Shown: positions 9,601 through 17,885, counted from the first letter of the stretch. The stretch: 64,000 bases of DNA from Flavobacterium ginsengisoli (GCF_029625315.1 NZ_CP121110.1:5190501-5254500); one strand, 5' to 3'. The notes: generated from the letters alone by a model not told the origin. A program made the numbers and translations.

Positions 9601-10126
9601 GATTTGCTCCTGTAATTAAAAAAGTATCTGCCAATTCGATATCGTCGTAAGCAATGGGTACAGAATCTTCTCCGAAAGTTTTTTTGTACCCCACAACAGC
9701 AGAACTCATGCAAAGTCTGGAATTGGTATCGATGTTATTGGTTTTGAAATAACCTTTTACCAGTTTATTGACTAAGTAATATTCTTCGGTTAAACATTGT
9801 CCAGAAATATAAAAACCAACGCTGTCGGGTCCGTGTTTTTTTATAATAGAAGTAAAAACTGCAGCAGCGCGATCAAGAGCTGTATCCCAACTCACGCGTT
9901 CGAGCGGATAATTTTTACTGCCTCGCATTTCTGGATATAAAATTCTGTCGGAAGTATCGTTAACTACGTAGTGCAGATTCATTCCTTTAGAACACAACAT
10001 TCCTTTGTTTACAGGATGATTTTTATCGCCTTCGACCATTACACCATTTTTAGCATCGTTAGTCACGATTATACCGCAGCCAACGCCACAGTAGGAACAG
10101 GTAGTTTTGATCTTAGTACTTTGCAT
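6611..10126 (-). CDS. Assimilatory nitrate reductase fused to NirB-like FAD/NAD(P)H and BFD [2Fe-2S] domains
   Basis: A 1171-residue molybdoenzyme reducing nitrate to nitrite in the cytoplasm. The N-terminus has the [4Fe-4S] ligands Cys10, Cys13, Cys17 and Cys45 (CSYCGVGC, MLCSKG). Residues to ~690 form the Mo-bisMGD domain (GANPAWCHP, LTGQPNAMGGREVGG, a molydopterin-dinucleotide end domain with TGRIRDQWHTMT). From ~695 to 1090 comes a pyridine-nucleotide:FAD module (AIVGAGAASFRF, ATGSRPFVP, VVIIGGGLLGLELAAAL). The C-terminus is a BFD-type iron-sulfur domain (CSCSQVGAGN, GLGCGSCKTEV). In many bacteria reductase and electron-transfer subunits are separate; here one chain appears able to take electrons from NAD(P)H. 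No signal peptide. An operator and promoter lie just upstream. Intact. Confidence 0.92.
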   Translation of the reverse strand: MQSTKIKTTCSYCGVGCGIIVTNDAKNGVMVEGDKNHPVNKGMLCSKGMNLHYVVNDTSDRILYPEMRGSKNYPLERVSWDTALDRAAAVFTSIIKKHGPDSVGFYISGQCLTEEYYLVNKLVKGYFKTNNIDTNSRLCMSSAVVGYKKTFGEDSVPIAYDDIELADTFLITGANPAWCHPILFRRLEKHKEKNPKTKIICIDPRRTDTAVFSDLHLQIIPGSDIILYHAIARRIIEKGYVDHDFVKNNAENFKQYKDLVLGTSLEKASKLCGISVNDIKLAADLIGKAKGFISLWAMGLNQSAVGVDKNTALLNLSLLTGQVGKPGSGPFSLTGQPNAMGGREVGGMATLLATHKDIANPTHRKEVADFWGVDEISDKPGLTATEMFEALESGKMKAVWIICTNPLVSLPDSRRAEKALQNAKFVVVQDISHNADTAKFADLLLPAAGWLEKEGTMTNSERRISYLPKGINAPGEALPDIEILIRFAKKMNFNGFNFNSAEEVYKEHCALTKNTNIDISFLNYNRLKTEGTFQWPVPDYNHPGTPRLFTDKKFYTPSGKAIFNLPVSIENTSVQPNDEFPFILTTGRIRDQWHTMTKTGKVSRLLTHIPSPVLEINPIDAFKNDIKNGDIVVVSSKNGEVRVKAKVTDTIKEKVLFLPMHWGKQLENDLNRTNNLTNTVVDPISKEPDFKFTTVSIKKYVKPFQKIAIVGAGAASFRFIQNYREFNSTDEIIVFSNEVNPFYNRVLLPEYMTGEFTWEQLLKVKDGETFNKLKITMKAGVSIDKIDPKQKTIIDSQGEIHTFDSLIMATGSRPFVPENAQLHLPGRFTVRRKEDADRLKKHLASTNLPPEEQHVVIIGGGLLGLELAAALKHKKVKTTIIQRASRLMERQLDRISSKLLAEEVQLRDIQIYFDNEVSTVFETDNPNEIEIALKSGKIITANAIVYTIGTIPNIEIARESGLACGRGVKVNQYLQTSNPDIFAIGEIAEFENKLFGITSAAEEQANILANFLAGDISSYYKGSILMNILKLEDINLCSIGDLTIPENDDSYEEIVFTDLKKRYYKKCIVKDDLLVGAILMGDKNEFAEFKTMIESKIELSDKRNTLLRGSSNAKPVLGKLVCSCSQVGAGNIEETIKSGVNDFTELCKNTGAGLGCGSCKTEVKEILAKCK

Positions 10127-10166
10127 CGTTTCTCGGTTTTAAATAAATCACTTACTTAAGTTGAGA

Positions 10167-10174
10167 CAAAAATA
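10167..10174 (-). promoter_or_regulatory. Candidate -7 box of the nitrate reductase promoter
   Basis: Reading toward the reductase the sequence is TATTTTTG, matching the Bacteroidota -7 consensus TAnnTTTG. The inverted repeat at 10184-10199 sits directly upstream, where the -33 element would be expected. Confidence 0.45.
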
Positions 10175-10183
10175 AGTATTTTT

Positions 10184-10199
10184 TAAGTATTAATACTTA
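10184..10199. promoter_or_regulatory. Palindromic operator TAAGT-N6-ACTTA (nitrate reductase / crp intergenic)
   Basis: TAAGTATTAATACTTA is a perfect inverted repeat (the symmetry extends one base each side, 10183-10200) in the divergent promoter region between the nitrate reductase and the Crp/Fnr-type regulator. The same 5-N6-5 arrangement occurs upstream of narK (16854-16869) and nirB (24005-24020). This half-site spacing is that of CRP-family sites, and also fits the NarL 7-2-7 geometry. Confidence 0.7.
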
Positions 10200-10281
10200 A
10201 TTTTTGGTTTATTTTTTTACTTTTGATAAAAAGAAATGAGGAACAACAAATTAGTTTTGAATGTGCTAAAAATTAGAACTC

Positions 10282-10986
10282 ATGAAAGAAGAGCAAGCAG
10301 TATGTTATTCCTGTACAAATGAGAATTGTTTTATAAAGAAACACTTGCATTTACATCAGATGGCAACTTATATTTCTAAAAAACAGAATATAATCTGTAA
10401 AAAATCTAATCGTTTTATTACCGAAGGTGCACCATTGCAAGGACTTTACTTTATATGTAAAGGAAAAGCCAAAACGGTAAAAACAGGAATTAACGGTCGT
10501 GAACAAATCGTTCGTTTAACCACAAACGGAGATATTATTGGTTTCCGTGGATTTGGAACGAGCAAACGCTATTTGATTGGCGCCTATGCTCTTGAAGATA
10601 CTGTTTTGTGTAATTTTAGCAATGAAACCATGATGGAAATTTTACAGCACATTCCAGAATTCACATATGCTTTAATGTTATTTTATGCCGAAGAATTAAA
10701 CAAAAGTGAAAATAATATTCGCAAGATCGCTCACATGAATGTTCGCGAACGTGTAATTGATTTGTTGCTTTATATTCATCGTAAGTTTGGACAAAAGAAT
10801 GGTTTGATTGATATAGAGCTTTCGCGAAAGGAAATCGCAGATTTTGCAGGAACAACAGAAGAACAAGCGATTCGGATTCTATCAAGTCTTAAAAAAGAAG
10901 CTTTGATTAAAACCGAAGGGAAACGTGTTGGAATTTTGGGAATTTCAGAATTGCGATCTGAAATTATGGAGCATAAGTATTTTTAA
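10282..10986 (+). CDS. Crp/Fnr-family transcriptional regulator with N-terminal cysteines
   Basis: A 234-residue regulator with a cyclic-nucleotide-binding-like beta-roll (residues ~30-150, EGAPLQGLYFICKGKAK) and a C-terminal winged HTH (residues ~185-225, SRKEIADFAGTTEEQAIRILSSLKKEALI spans the recognition region). Before the sensor domain it has Cys8, Cys11 and Cys16 (CYSCTNENC), with another Cys near residue 40. The spacing suggests a possible iron-sulfur or metal site as in FNR, but this is inference. It is divergent from the nitrate reductase and shares the palindromic operator, so it is a good candidate regulator of nitrate genes and of itself. Intact; start ATG 10282. Confidence 0.88.
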   Translation: MKEEQAVCYSCTNENCFIKKHLHLHQMATYISKKQNIICKKSNRFITEGAPLQGLYFICKGKAKTVKTGINGREQIVRLTTNGDIIGFRGFGTSKRYLIGAYALEDTVLCNFSNETMMEILQHIPEFTYALMLFYAEELNKSENNIRKIAHMNVRERVIDLLLYIHRKFGQKNGLIDIELSRKEIADFAGTTEEQAIRILSSLKKEALIKTEGKRVGILGISELRSEIMEHKYF

Positions 10987-10987
10987 T

Positions 10988-11035
10988 CTAAGGTTCTAAG
11001 TTGCTAAGATTCTAAGATGCTAAGATGCTAAGGTT
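10988..11035. repeat. Six tandem 8-bp units (CTAAGRTT/CTAAGWTG)
   Basis: Six consecutive octamers, each beginning CTAAG (ggtt, ttg, att, atg, atg, gtt endings), begin 2 bp after the crp stop codon. It is non-coding; slippage here would change length in steps of eight. Confidence 0.75.
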
Positions 11036-11069
11036 TTATGTTGATGTAAAAATTTTGATTTTTTTGTAG

Positions 11070-11089
11070 AGACGCACTGCAGTGCGTCT
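11070..11089. repeat. 20-bp perfect palindrome (GACGCACTGCAGTGCGTC core)
   Basis: A perfect 20-bp palindrome lies between convergent crp and the methyltransferase, followed by a partial third copy (gcatgcgtctc, 11096-11105). It can form a hairpin and may act as a bidirectional terminator, although there is no clean T tract. Confidence 0.6.
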
Positions 11090-11118
11090 TTACCGCATGC
11101 GTCTCCGTCGAGTGTAAT

Positions 11119-11742
11119 TTATTTTTTTCTGCCAATAAATCGAATTACAGAACCCGTTCCGTTATGAAATAAGCCTTCACTGAGTTCGATTTCTTTTTCT
11201 TCTAATTCAATGATTTCATAATTTGGAAAATCAGCTTTGATTTCTTCTATTGAAAAAAGAGATTCAATGTCTTTTGGTCCGCCTACTTTTTCATTTTTGG
11301 TAACATATTCTAAATGTTTTTTGCTGAACGCTTCGAAAATAATAATACCGCCTTTTTTTAATAATGCATTCAGCTGTTTATGAATATCCGATTTAATTTC
11401 TGCTGGAAAATGGGCATAAATTAAAGCAATCGCATCAAATTGTTCCTTCTTAAAATCTAAAGTTTCCAATTCGCCAACTTGATAATCAAGTGAAACATTA
11501 TTGTTTTCTGCTAATCGAAGCGCTTTGTTTTTGCCTTCTTCACTTATATCAAATGCTGAAACTTTCCAGCCTAATTTCGCTGCAAAAATGGCATTTCTTC
11601 CTTCGCCTTCAGCTGGGAAGAGGATAGAACTAGGATTAAGCTTTTCAATTTGTTCTTTTAAATAATTGTTGGGTTCTTCGCCGTATGCAAATTCTTCGCT
11701 TTTATAACGGTCGTCCCAACGTTGAGTCCAGTTGTTATTCAT
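11119..11742 (-). CDS. Class I SAM-dependent methyltransferase (TehB/thiopurine-like)
   Basis: A 207-residue soluble methyltransferase. Motif I is [20 protein letters not shown] (near residue 40), followed by the acidic loop AFDISEEG and motif [13 protein letters not shown]. This is the arrangement of the TehB/TPMT-like group acting on small molecules; the substrate cannot be told from sequence. The gene starts 8 bp after the SIR2-like gene on the same strand, so the two may be cotranscribed, which could be chance. Intact. Confidence 0.82.
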   Translation of the reverse strand: MNNNWTQRWDDRYKSEEFAYGEEPNNYLKEQIEKLNPSSILFPAEGEGRNAIFAAKLGWKVSAFDISEEGKNKALRLAENNNVSLDYQVGELETLDFKKEQFDAIALIYAHFPAEIKSDIHKQLNALLKKGGIIIFEAFSKKHLEYVTKNEKVGGPKDIESLFSIEEIKADFPNYEIIELEEKEIELSEGLFHNGTGSVIRFIGRKK

Positions 11743-11750
11743 TATATTTT

Positions 11751-13331
11751 TTAGTTTGTCTTGATGTTCATGAATAATAAATAATCATATAAGCATATAA
11801 GTTTTCTGAAATGTGTGCCTAATTTACTGTCGTTGATTAAATCTATATTGGCTTCTAAATAATTTTTTAATTGTTCTAAATCTATTTTTTCTGGCGATAA
11901 TAAAGGAGTGTATAATAATATATGTAGTTGATTATTTGTCTGTTGAAGCTCTTGGAAAGATGAAAAAGTTTCATTTATTTCATCCAATTTTTTAGCATAA
12001 TGTTTTGAAGGATAAAAAGACTCTATTTTTACATCATTTACTTTTTTTATAAATGCGGGAGAAAATTCTTTGATATCGCTATTTTCGTCTATTTTTCCGA
12101 ATTCGTTTAAAAGACCTGCAGCATTCAGGTGCTTAAAAAATGGAATATATGTTCCCATTAATGAGGGTAAACATAAAATCGAAATTTTTAGTGGATCCCA
12201 ATTCCTTGATATTATTGAATCTATTAAAACATCTTTAAATTCTATCCCTTTTATTCCAACTTCTGCAAATCTATCTTTTAAGCCTACTCCATAAACAAAT
12301 TCAGCTTCATGTAAATTTTCAATATCATCTAAATTATCAGCTACGTATATTTTAGATTTTGAAGAATTAGATTTTACAAAATCATATACCATTCCTTTCA
12401 TTTGTCTCAAAATTTTTATAGGCAATTTTCTTTTATTGTTAGCAAGTATAGTATAAACATCAATAAAATTATTCAGGGTAATTAGTTTCAATGGAATTAC
12501 TGTGTCAGAAATTAGAATTGTACTATCAATTATTGTAGTGTCAGTAGCTGAAGAATTCCATTGGCAAAATATTAAACGATCTTTCAATTTGCTTATGTTT
12601 TCTTTTGTTAAACATTTAATAATTGATTTTAGAATGGATTGAATATTTTTGTCGTCTAGGCTGTAACCAATAAAGATTATGGGGTTCTCAACAAAGATTG
12701 TAAGTAGTTTTGAAGCTAGATATTCATTTCTCTCTTCGAAATTTTGATAATCTTCTTCAGTCAGAACTAGTGAATTTGGTTGGGAAGAACAGCCATGTAT
12801 TTTATAAATTTCACCAATTGAAAATAGTTCTGAAAAAATTAGTTCTTGTTGTCCAACAAATTTTTTAAAATCAGGGAATAGGTTCTCAAGTAATTGGTCC
12901 CAATTAGTTGTAATAATTCCATCGATATTGATTTTTTTTAAAAGCTTAATTTCTTTTTCAATTATATCTTCCGTTAGAAGTTGCATATTTTTGTTTATTT
13001 TTTGTGCAATTTCATATTTTAACGGTGAAAATTTACTATTAGCTAGAGTTTCGAAGGTTTGCCTGCTTTCAATAAATTCATCAGCACTCCACCATATCTC
13101 ATTAAATTCATTTCCAATTAAGGAAGCAACTTTTGGTAATTGTGAGTCAGCATTAGATTTATAAAAATTATAAGGTTTTGGTAATTTTAGTTCTTCACAA
13201 ATTTCGCTTAACAATAATTCCCATGTTGGAAGACCTATGTATCTTCTAGAAAATCCTGAACCAATGAATAAAAAAGGAGCAGTGGAAAATTTAGCAATAT
13301 GTTCTTTGAATTGGTTTGTGAATGTTTCCAT
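11751..13331 (-). CDS. SIR2-like domain protein, possible NADase defence protein
   Basis: A 526-residue protein with an N-terminal SIR2-like fold (~residues 15-250): [19 protein letters not shown] carries the GxGxS NAD-binding start, [12 protein letters not shown] the TTN-D motif, [15 protein letters not shown] the catalytic-type His, and [11 protein letters not shown] the closing motif. This SIR2_2-type pattern is found in bacterial anti-phage NADases rather than protein deacetylases. The C-terminal ~270 residues match nothing I recognise. No classic partner (nuclease, Argonaute, HerA) is adjacent and no defence island surrounds it. Next gene is a methyltransferase, 8 bp away. The domain call is firm, the defence role is inference. 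Confidence 0.75.
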   Translation of the reverse strand: METFTNQFKEHIAKFSTAPFLFIGSGFSRRYIGLPTWELLLSEICEELKLPKPYNFYKSNADSQLPKVASLIGNEFNEIWWSADEFIESRQTFETLANSKFSPLKYEIAQKINKNMQLLTEDIIEKEIKLLKKINIDGIITTNWDQLLENLFPDFKKFVGQQELIFSELFSIGEIYKIHGCSSQPNSLVLTEEDYQNFEERNEYLASKLLTIFVENPIIFIGYSLDDKNIQSILKSIIKCLTKENISKLKDRLIFCQWNSSATDTTIIDSTILISDTVIPLKLITLNNFIDVYTILANNKRKLPIKILRQMKGMVYDFVKSNSSKSKIYVADNLDDIENLHEAEFVYGVGLKDRFAEVGIKGIEFKDVLIDSIISRNWDPLKISILCLPSLMGTYIPFFKHLNAAGLLNEFGKIDENSDIKEFSPAFIKKVNDVKIESFYPSKHYAKKLDEINETFSSFQELQQTNNQLHILLYTPLLSPEKIDLEQLKNYLEANIDLINDSKLGTHFRKLICLYDYLLFMNIKTN

Positions 13332-13397
13332 TTTTTTTTAGAGGTTAATTGGTTGATAAATACCAAATATACTTATTAACTATAATTTATTTTAAAA

Positions 13398-13434
13398 AAA
13401 ATACCCATTCTCCAAAGTAGAAAAAGGGTATTTT
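13398..13434 (-). terminator. Terminator hairpin
   Basis: Stem AAAATACCC / GGGTATTTT with A and T runs lies downstream of the small secreted-protein gene (which ends at 13476, minus strand) and upstream of the SIR2-like gene. Confidence 0.6.
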
Positions 13435-13475
13435 ATAAATTTTTAGATTTTAAAAATCTTGATCTTTCTTTAATC

Positions 13476-13841
13476 TTAACCAACAAATTTTGTTTCGCCG
13501 CTGTTAATGTCGATTTCAGCAAAATTATGTTTTCCGATGACGATAAGCAGTTTGTTTGAGTTGTAACCAACATATCTAATTTCAGGTTCTCCTTTTTTTG
13601 GTTTTCCGCAGACAGAAATTACATTGGTCTGCCATTTCAATTTGCTTCTTTTGTAGGCAGAAATGGTTTGTAAGTCATTCTCGACATAATAAACAATGTT
13701 GTTTTTTTTAATTCCTCTTTTTTGTGTTTTCGCAAAATTTATTTCTGAGTTTTTAGAAATTAAGGCGTCGTTGTACTTTTGAGCGATGCCTGTTTGCGTG
13801 ACAATAAAAGTCAGCAAAGACAATTTTAGAAATGGTTTCAT
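13476..13841 (-). CDS. Hypothetical small secreted protein
   Basis: A 121-residue protein with an N-terminal signal peptide (KLSLLTFIVTQTGIAQ, cleavage after AQ is plausible). The mature part is a mixed beta-type sequence with LLIVIGKHNFAEIDINSGETKF near the C-terminus, which looks like a single beta-propeller-like strand set. I do not recognise the family. It is flanked on both sides by terminator hairpins (13398-13434 and 13923-13951), so it is probably monocistronic. Confidence 0.6.
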   Translation of the reverse strand: MKPFLKLSLLTFIVTQTGIAQKYNDALISKNSEINFAKTQKRGIKKNNIVYYVENDLQTISAYKRSKLKWQTNVISVCGKPKKGEPEIRYVGYNSNKLLIVIGKHNFAEIDINSGETKFVG

Positions 13842-13922
13842 TAGGATAGAATTGGGGGTTCATAATCGATTCAAATATAAATAATTAAAGTATATAATGA
13901 GTTTTTATTAGATCAAAAAAAA

Positions 13923-13951
13923 TACCCTTTTTTCGAAATGAGAAAAGGGTA
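13923..13951 (-). terminator. Terminator hairpin after porin gene
   Basis: TACCCTTTT / AAAAGGGTA stem with flanking A and T tracts, 29 bp downstream of the porin stop codon (13980, minus strand). Confidence 0.65.
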
Positions 13952-13979
13952 AAATTTTTAAGTTAATTTTCAAGAAAAA

Positions 13980-15248
13980 TTATTTTTTCCAGCTAAAAAT
14001 TTTCGGATCAACAGAAATCATTAACCAAGCCCAGTTATTGGTATGGCTAGTATCTCCGCCTTTAACAAATTCCATTGTTTTAGAGCCAAACATTTGAGAA
14101 TAACCTCCGGTTACCGTTATATTTTTTCTGAAATTATATCCAAAAGTTGCGTCAACCTCAGTTCCTAAATACGAATCTAATTTTTCGTTTACTGGTGTAA
14201 CTACATCAGCAGCAGATAAGAATACATGCGGAATTAAAGCAAATTGCCACTTATTGACATTATAATTCAATTTGATAAAAGCATCTTGCAGACCAACACT
14301 TTTCAGATGATTTCCGACATAAAAATAATCCATGTAACCGTTAAGTCCGTGATTAGTTCCAAAAATCGGATTGAATGATTTGATTACCGTGCTTCCGTCA
14401 TTTGAATCTTTTCCTGATAAAAATTCGTAGCCCAAACCAACTTTGAAGGCATTAGTAATATTATATCCAAAATTAGTCGCGGCATTCCATGCACTTACTT
14501 GTTGATCGGTGTTTTTTCCAGTTTGTCCATACAGCCAAAAGCTGGTATCGATTTTACCTTTTTTATAAGTTAAATAAGGTCCGAAAGTTTGCATGTAATC
14601 TACTAGTAGCTTAGTAGAAGGAGCAGGATTAGGAGCATATTCATAACCTGTATTCAATAATAAAAAGCTAGCGCCTAGATTTTCGTTGAATTGATTATGA
14701 TACCAAGCGTATTGCATAGCTTTATAATTTGCAACTGTATAAGGAGTTTGAACGACATTTTCTGCTGTTGAATTATAAGCCCCACCAAAATCTAATTTTT
14801 GTTTTTCAGTTTGATAAGTTACAATAAGTGCGTCATGGCTTTGACCTTGTTGTGCCCAATCCATTTCACCCAAGATACGCTGATTATCATAAGAAAGAAC
14901 CTGACGTCCCATTCTAGCACTCCATTTCTCAGTAAAATTATATTGTGCCCAAGCCTCAAAAACTGCCACTCCATTTTTATCTGCAACCGTTGCCGGAGGG
15001 ACATCCCCCCATGTTCTGGTATTTTGAAAAGTTAATTTTACAATTAAATCGTCTTGTTTGTAATTAATGCCTAAGCGAGAACGCTGTGAAATTTGTGATG
15101 TTCCTTCTTGACCATAGGATAGTGGTTGTTTGTATCCGTTTCTATACTCAAAACGTGGTCTGAGTTGAAGGTTTACATCTAATTCTTGTGCTTGAATTTT
15201 GAAACTTAATCCTACGATAAGTATTAAAATTAGTTTAAGTTTTTTCAT
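13980..15248 (-). CDS. Outer-membrane beta-barrel porin, alginate-export family
   Basis: A 422-residue protein with signal peptide (MKKLKLILILIVGLSFKIQAQ) followed by LQLRPRFEYRNGY, the opening of alginate_exp-family barrels, and repeated amphipathic strands with aromatic girdles. It ends in a strand with a terminal basic motif (FSWKK). Such porins accompany nitrate uptake genes in flavobacteria; here it lies 95 bp downstream of narK on the same strand. Passage of nitrate through the outer membrane is a context-based inference. Intact. Confidence 0.8.
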   Translation of the reverse strand: MKKLKLILILIVGLSFKIQAQELDVNLQLRPRFEYRNGYKQPLSYGQEGTSQISQRSRLGINYKQDDLIVKLTFQNTRTWGDVPPATVADKNGVAVFEAWAQYNFTEKWSARMGRQVLSYDNQRILGEMDWAQQGQSHDALIVTYQTEKQKLDFGGAYNSTAENVVQTPYTVANYKAMQYAWYHNQFNENLGASFLLLNTGYEYAPNPAPSTKLLVDYMQTFGPYLTYKKGKIDTSFWLYGQTGKNTDQQVSAWNAATNFGYNITNAFKVGLGYEFLSGKDSNDGSTVIKSFNPIFGTNHGLNGYMDYFYVGNHLKSVGLQDAFIKLNYNVNKWQFALIPHVFLSAADVVTPVNEKLDSYLGTEVDATFGYNFRKNITVTGGYSQMFGSKTMEFVKGGDTSHTNNWAWLMISVDPKIFSWKK

Positions 15249-15343
15249 AAAATTGTGAGATTTTTATCGAAGGTAAATTTAGAAGAAAAAGCCATGTTTT
15301 GCTATGACTGGAATCATATTTCTAATTTTTTTTTAATCTAAGT

Positions 15344-16829
15344 CTAATATGCAGGTTCTAATTTTGCCTTACTTACTTTGATTTGTTTCTTTTTAGATAG
15401 TTGTGTTATAGTGTAATGCATCCAAACCAGGCAAACAGTTGAAAAGATTAGAATAAAGATCCATGAACTAGACCAGATTCCGGTTGCCGTTAGTAAATAT
15501 CCGAAGATAATTGGGCCGAAAAATCCGCCTAAACCGCCAATCATTCCAACCATTCCGCCAACAACACCAACTTCTTTTGGAAAATATTCTGGAATGTGCT
15601 TGTAAACTGCAGACTTTTCCGATTCCCCAAGAAATCCCGATTAGAATTACTAAAATCAGAAATACCCACATATTTGCATCAAACTTAATCACAGTAACAC
15701 CTCTTGCAATTAGTTCTTTTTTAGCCACGCTTTGATTGTGCGCGACTACAACATCTTGCCAACTTGATGTGGTTGGAAAAATAGTGCTTTCATTAGTGTT
15801 GGTTATTTTTTGGGCAATCGGATATTCCTTATCACCAACTTTTACGGTTTTATCACTAATTTCGTTTACAACGCCTTTTTTAGTAGCTAGAATTCCCGGA
15901 CCAGAAGTGGTGATTTCCATTTTTGGAATTGATAACAATGCACTCAAAATTACTGAAGAACCCAAAACCCAATACATTACTTTTCTAGCTCCGAATTTAT
16001 CTGATAAATATCCGCCGAATGCACGAATTACTCCTGAAGGCAAACTGAACATTGTTGCAAATAAACCTCCCATAACTAAACTTGTTTGATATACATTCAT
16101 GAAGTTTGGCAATAGCCATTGTGAATAAGCCACAAAACATCCAAATACTAAGAAGTAATATGCTCCAAAACGCCATACTCTTTGTGATTTTAAAGGCGTA
16201 AGCATTTGCGAAATAGATTTACCGCTACTTTCTATTTTTTTATTTTGTGCGAAAATTAAAAAGGCAATGCCAATTATTACCAATGAAATAGCATATATAA
16301 CAGGCAATACTTTCCAGCCGTTTTGCGGATCGTCTATTGAAAAATGGTTTAATAATGATGGTGCTAAGAATGTTGTAATGGCTGCACCAGCATTTCCCAT
16401 TCCGAATATTCCGAGCGCTCGCCCTTGCCATTCTTTTGGATACCAGATTGAAGTATATCCAATTCCGACCGCAAAACTGGTTCCAACCATTCCAAATAAA
16501 AAGCTTAGTAAAGCAAACATCGCGAAGCTGTCAGCATAAGGAAGGAGAAACAGCGGAATTGAACAAAGCAGTAATAAAAGCGAAAAAACATATTTTCCTC
16601 CAAATTTATCTGTCAAGATTCCGATTGGCAGACGCATGATTGATCCAGTTAAAATTGGAATTCCTAAAAGCCATCCAACTTGAATAACATCCCAGTGGAA
16701 AATTCCGTTATCGACTAAAAAGGTTACCAGAACTCCATTTAATGTCCAACAGGCAAAACACACTGTAAAAGCCAATGTGTTCAAAAATAAAATTTTGTGT
16801 GATTGCGATAGTGAGTTTGTATTTTTCAT
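15344..16829 (-). CDS. narK: NarK-type nitrate/nitrite transporter with long extra loop (one-base frameshift)
   Basis: An NNP-family major facilitator of about 494 residues. Seen are the nitrate signature GMGNAGAAITTFLAPSL near residue 143 and the second copy GVVGGMVGMIGGLGGFFGP after the frame break. The break is GCAGAC at 15609-15614; restoring GCAGC gives GIGKAAVYKHIPEYFP and joins the last two helices. Residues ~302-384 form an unusual hydrophilic insertion (KKGVVNEISDKTVKVGDKEY) between two membrane helices. Upstream are the operators 16854-16869 and 16905-16924. It supplies nitrate to the reductase at 6611-10126. Confidence 0.88.
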
Positions 16830-16853
16830 AGCACTTATATTTTTATGTAAAAA

Positions 16854-16869
16854 TAAGTACTATAACTTA
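16854..16869. promoter_or_regulatory. Operator TAAGT-N6-ACTTA upstream of narK
   Basis: TAAGTACTATAACTTA is an inverted repeat with the same TAAGT and ACTTA arms and 6-bp spacer as 10184-10199 and 24005-24020. It ends 24 bp before the narK start codon. Confidence 0.65.
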
Positions 16870-16904
16870 GTTAAAAACTGCTAAAACGCAGTTTTTGAAA
16901 AACA

Positions 16905-16924
16905 ATTACGTATTTATACGTAAT
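16905..16924. promoter_or_regulatory. Perfect inverted repeat ATTACGTAT-TT-ATACGTAAT upstream of narK
   Basis: Nine-base arms separated by TT, 75 bp upstream of narK and directly behind the response-regulator stop codon. The inner TACGTAT-TT-ATACGTA has the 7-2-7 spacing known for NarL/NarP sites, and the adjacent gene encodes a NarL-family regulator. Related half sites (ATACGTAAT) occur at 24026-24034 and 4848-4856. Confidence 0.6.
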
Positions 16925-16925
16925 T

Positions 16926-17585
16926 TTAAATTAAAGAATATTCAGTCGCTTTATTAGAAAGTTCCATTAGGTTTTTTACTTTCAGTTTTTTCATTAAGTT
17001 GAAACGGTGTACTTCGGCAGTTCGTTTACTAATATCTAAAGCTTCCGCGATTTCTTTGTTTCCTTTTCCTGATAATAAAAGAGTAAGTATTTCTTTTTCT
17101 CTTTTTGTAATCATCATTTCTTCACCCAAAGTTTGTTTTGGTTCTAGTGATGCAGACGGATTTGTCAATTGTCCGATTAAAATAGAAGAGATATCGCCAC
17201 TGAAATATTTTCCTCCAGCAGAAACACTATGAAGCGCTTTTAAAAATTCTTCTTTGCTTGAACCTTTGAGTAAATAACCATCAGCTCCAGCTTTTATAGA
17301 TTTCAATACATATTCTTCCGATTCGTGCATCGAAAGCATGATGATTTTTACGTTGTTTTTCTCGTTTCTAAGTTTTTCTACTACCTCTATACCAGTTAGA
17401 TTAGGCATACGAATATCTACTATAAGTAAGTCAGGCTTAGTTGACGCAACGACTTCAAGCGCATCTGCACCATCAATAGCTTCGCCTACAACCTCAATGT
17501 TTGCTTCGTTTTCCAGTAAAGATTTGATTCCGTCTCTAACAAAAACATGGTCATCTGCTAATACTACACGAATGATATTACTCAT
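16926..17585 (-). CDS. NarL/FixJ-family response regulator
   Basis: A 219-residue two-component regulator. The receiver (1-120) has the acidic pair ADDH, the phospho-acceptor Asp in LLIVDIRMPNLTG, and the conserved Lys in LLKGSSKEEF. The C-terminal LuxR-type HTH (150-215) reads TKREKEILTLLLSGKGNKEIA then AEVHRFNLMKKL. It is the evident partner of the NarX-like kinase at 18083-19891 and directly precedes narK. An inverted TACGTATAT repeat lies upstream (17614-17652), so autoregulation is plausible. Intact. Confidence 0.9.
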   Translation of the reverse strand: MSNIIRVVLADDHVFVRDGIKSLLENEANIEVVGEAIDGADALEVVASTKPDLLIVDIRMPNLTGIEVVEKLRNEKNNVKIIMLSMHESEEYVLKSIKAGADGYLLKGSSKEEFLKALHSVSAGGKYFSGDISSILIGQLTNPSASLEPKQTLGEEMMITKREKEILTLLLSGKGNKEIAEALDISKRTAEVHRFNLMKKLKVKNLMELSNKATEYSLI

Positions 17586-17613
17586 AATTTACTTAATTTA
17601 GATTCTAGATTTT

Positions 17614-17652
17614 TACGTATATTCATCTATAAAGAAGACGCTAATATACGTA
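17614..17652. promoter_or_regulatory. Inverted TACGTATAT / ATATACGTA pair upstream of response regulator
   Basis: The 9-bp arms 17614-17622 and 17644-17652 are exact inverted copies separated by 21 bp, 29 to 67 bp upstream of the response-regulator start. They share the TACGTA core with the narK-upstream palindrome. Confidence 0.5.
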
Positions 17653-17750
17653 CTTTTTTTAAAATTAAATTCCAATATTAAAATTTCTAATGTTGAGAAT
17701 TTTAAATTTCAACGATGAAACTCTAAATTTTGAGAAAGTTTTACATCAAG

Positions 17751-17856
17751 TTTGTCATTTCGAGGAACGAGAAATCTCCACAAGTAACTCCACAATCTAA
17801 ATCGGCAATCTTTGTAGAGCTACTTGTGAAGATTTCTCGTTCCTCGAAATGACAAA
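17751..17856. repeat. Intergenic palindrome, GTCATTTCGAGGAACGAG variant
   Basis: Arms of 27 bp (17751-17777 and 17830-17856) around a ~50-bp loop. It is the same element family as 1465-1567, but with GAGGAACGAG replacing GACGAAGGAG in both arms, so the stem pairing is kept by compensatory change. Confidence 0.85.
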
Positions 17857-17885
17857 AAGTACTTGATGATATACTGGAAACGATT

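Noticed and set aside
11119..13331. Defence island around the SIR2-like gene
   Set aside because: No nuclease, restriction, toxin, recombinase or tRNA-bounded insertion signs are near; only an ordinary small-molecule-type methyltransferase adjoins it.
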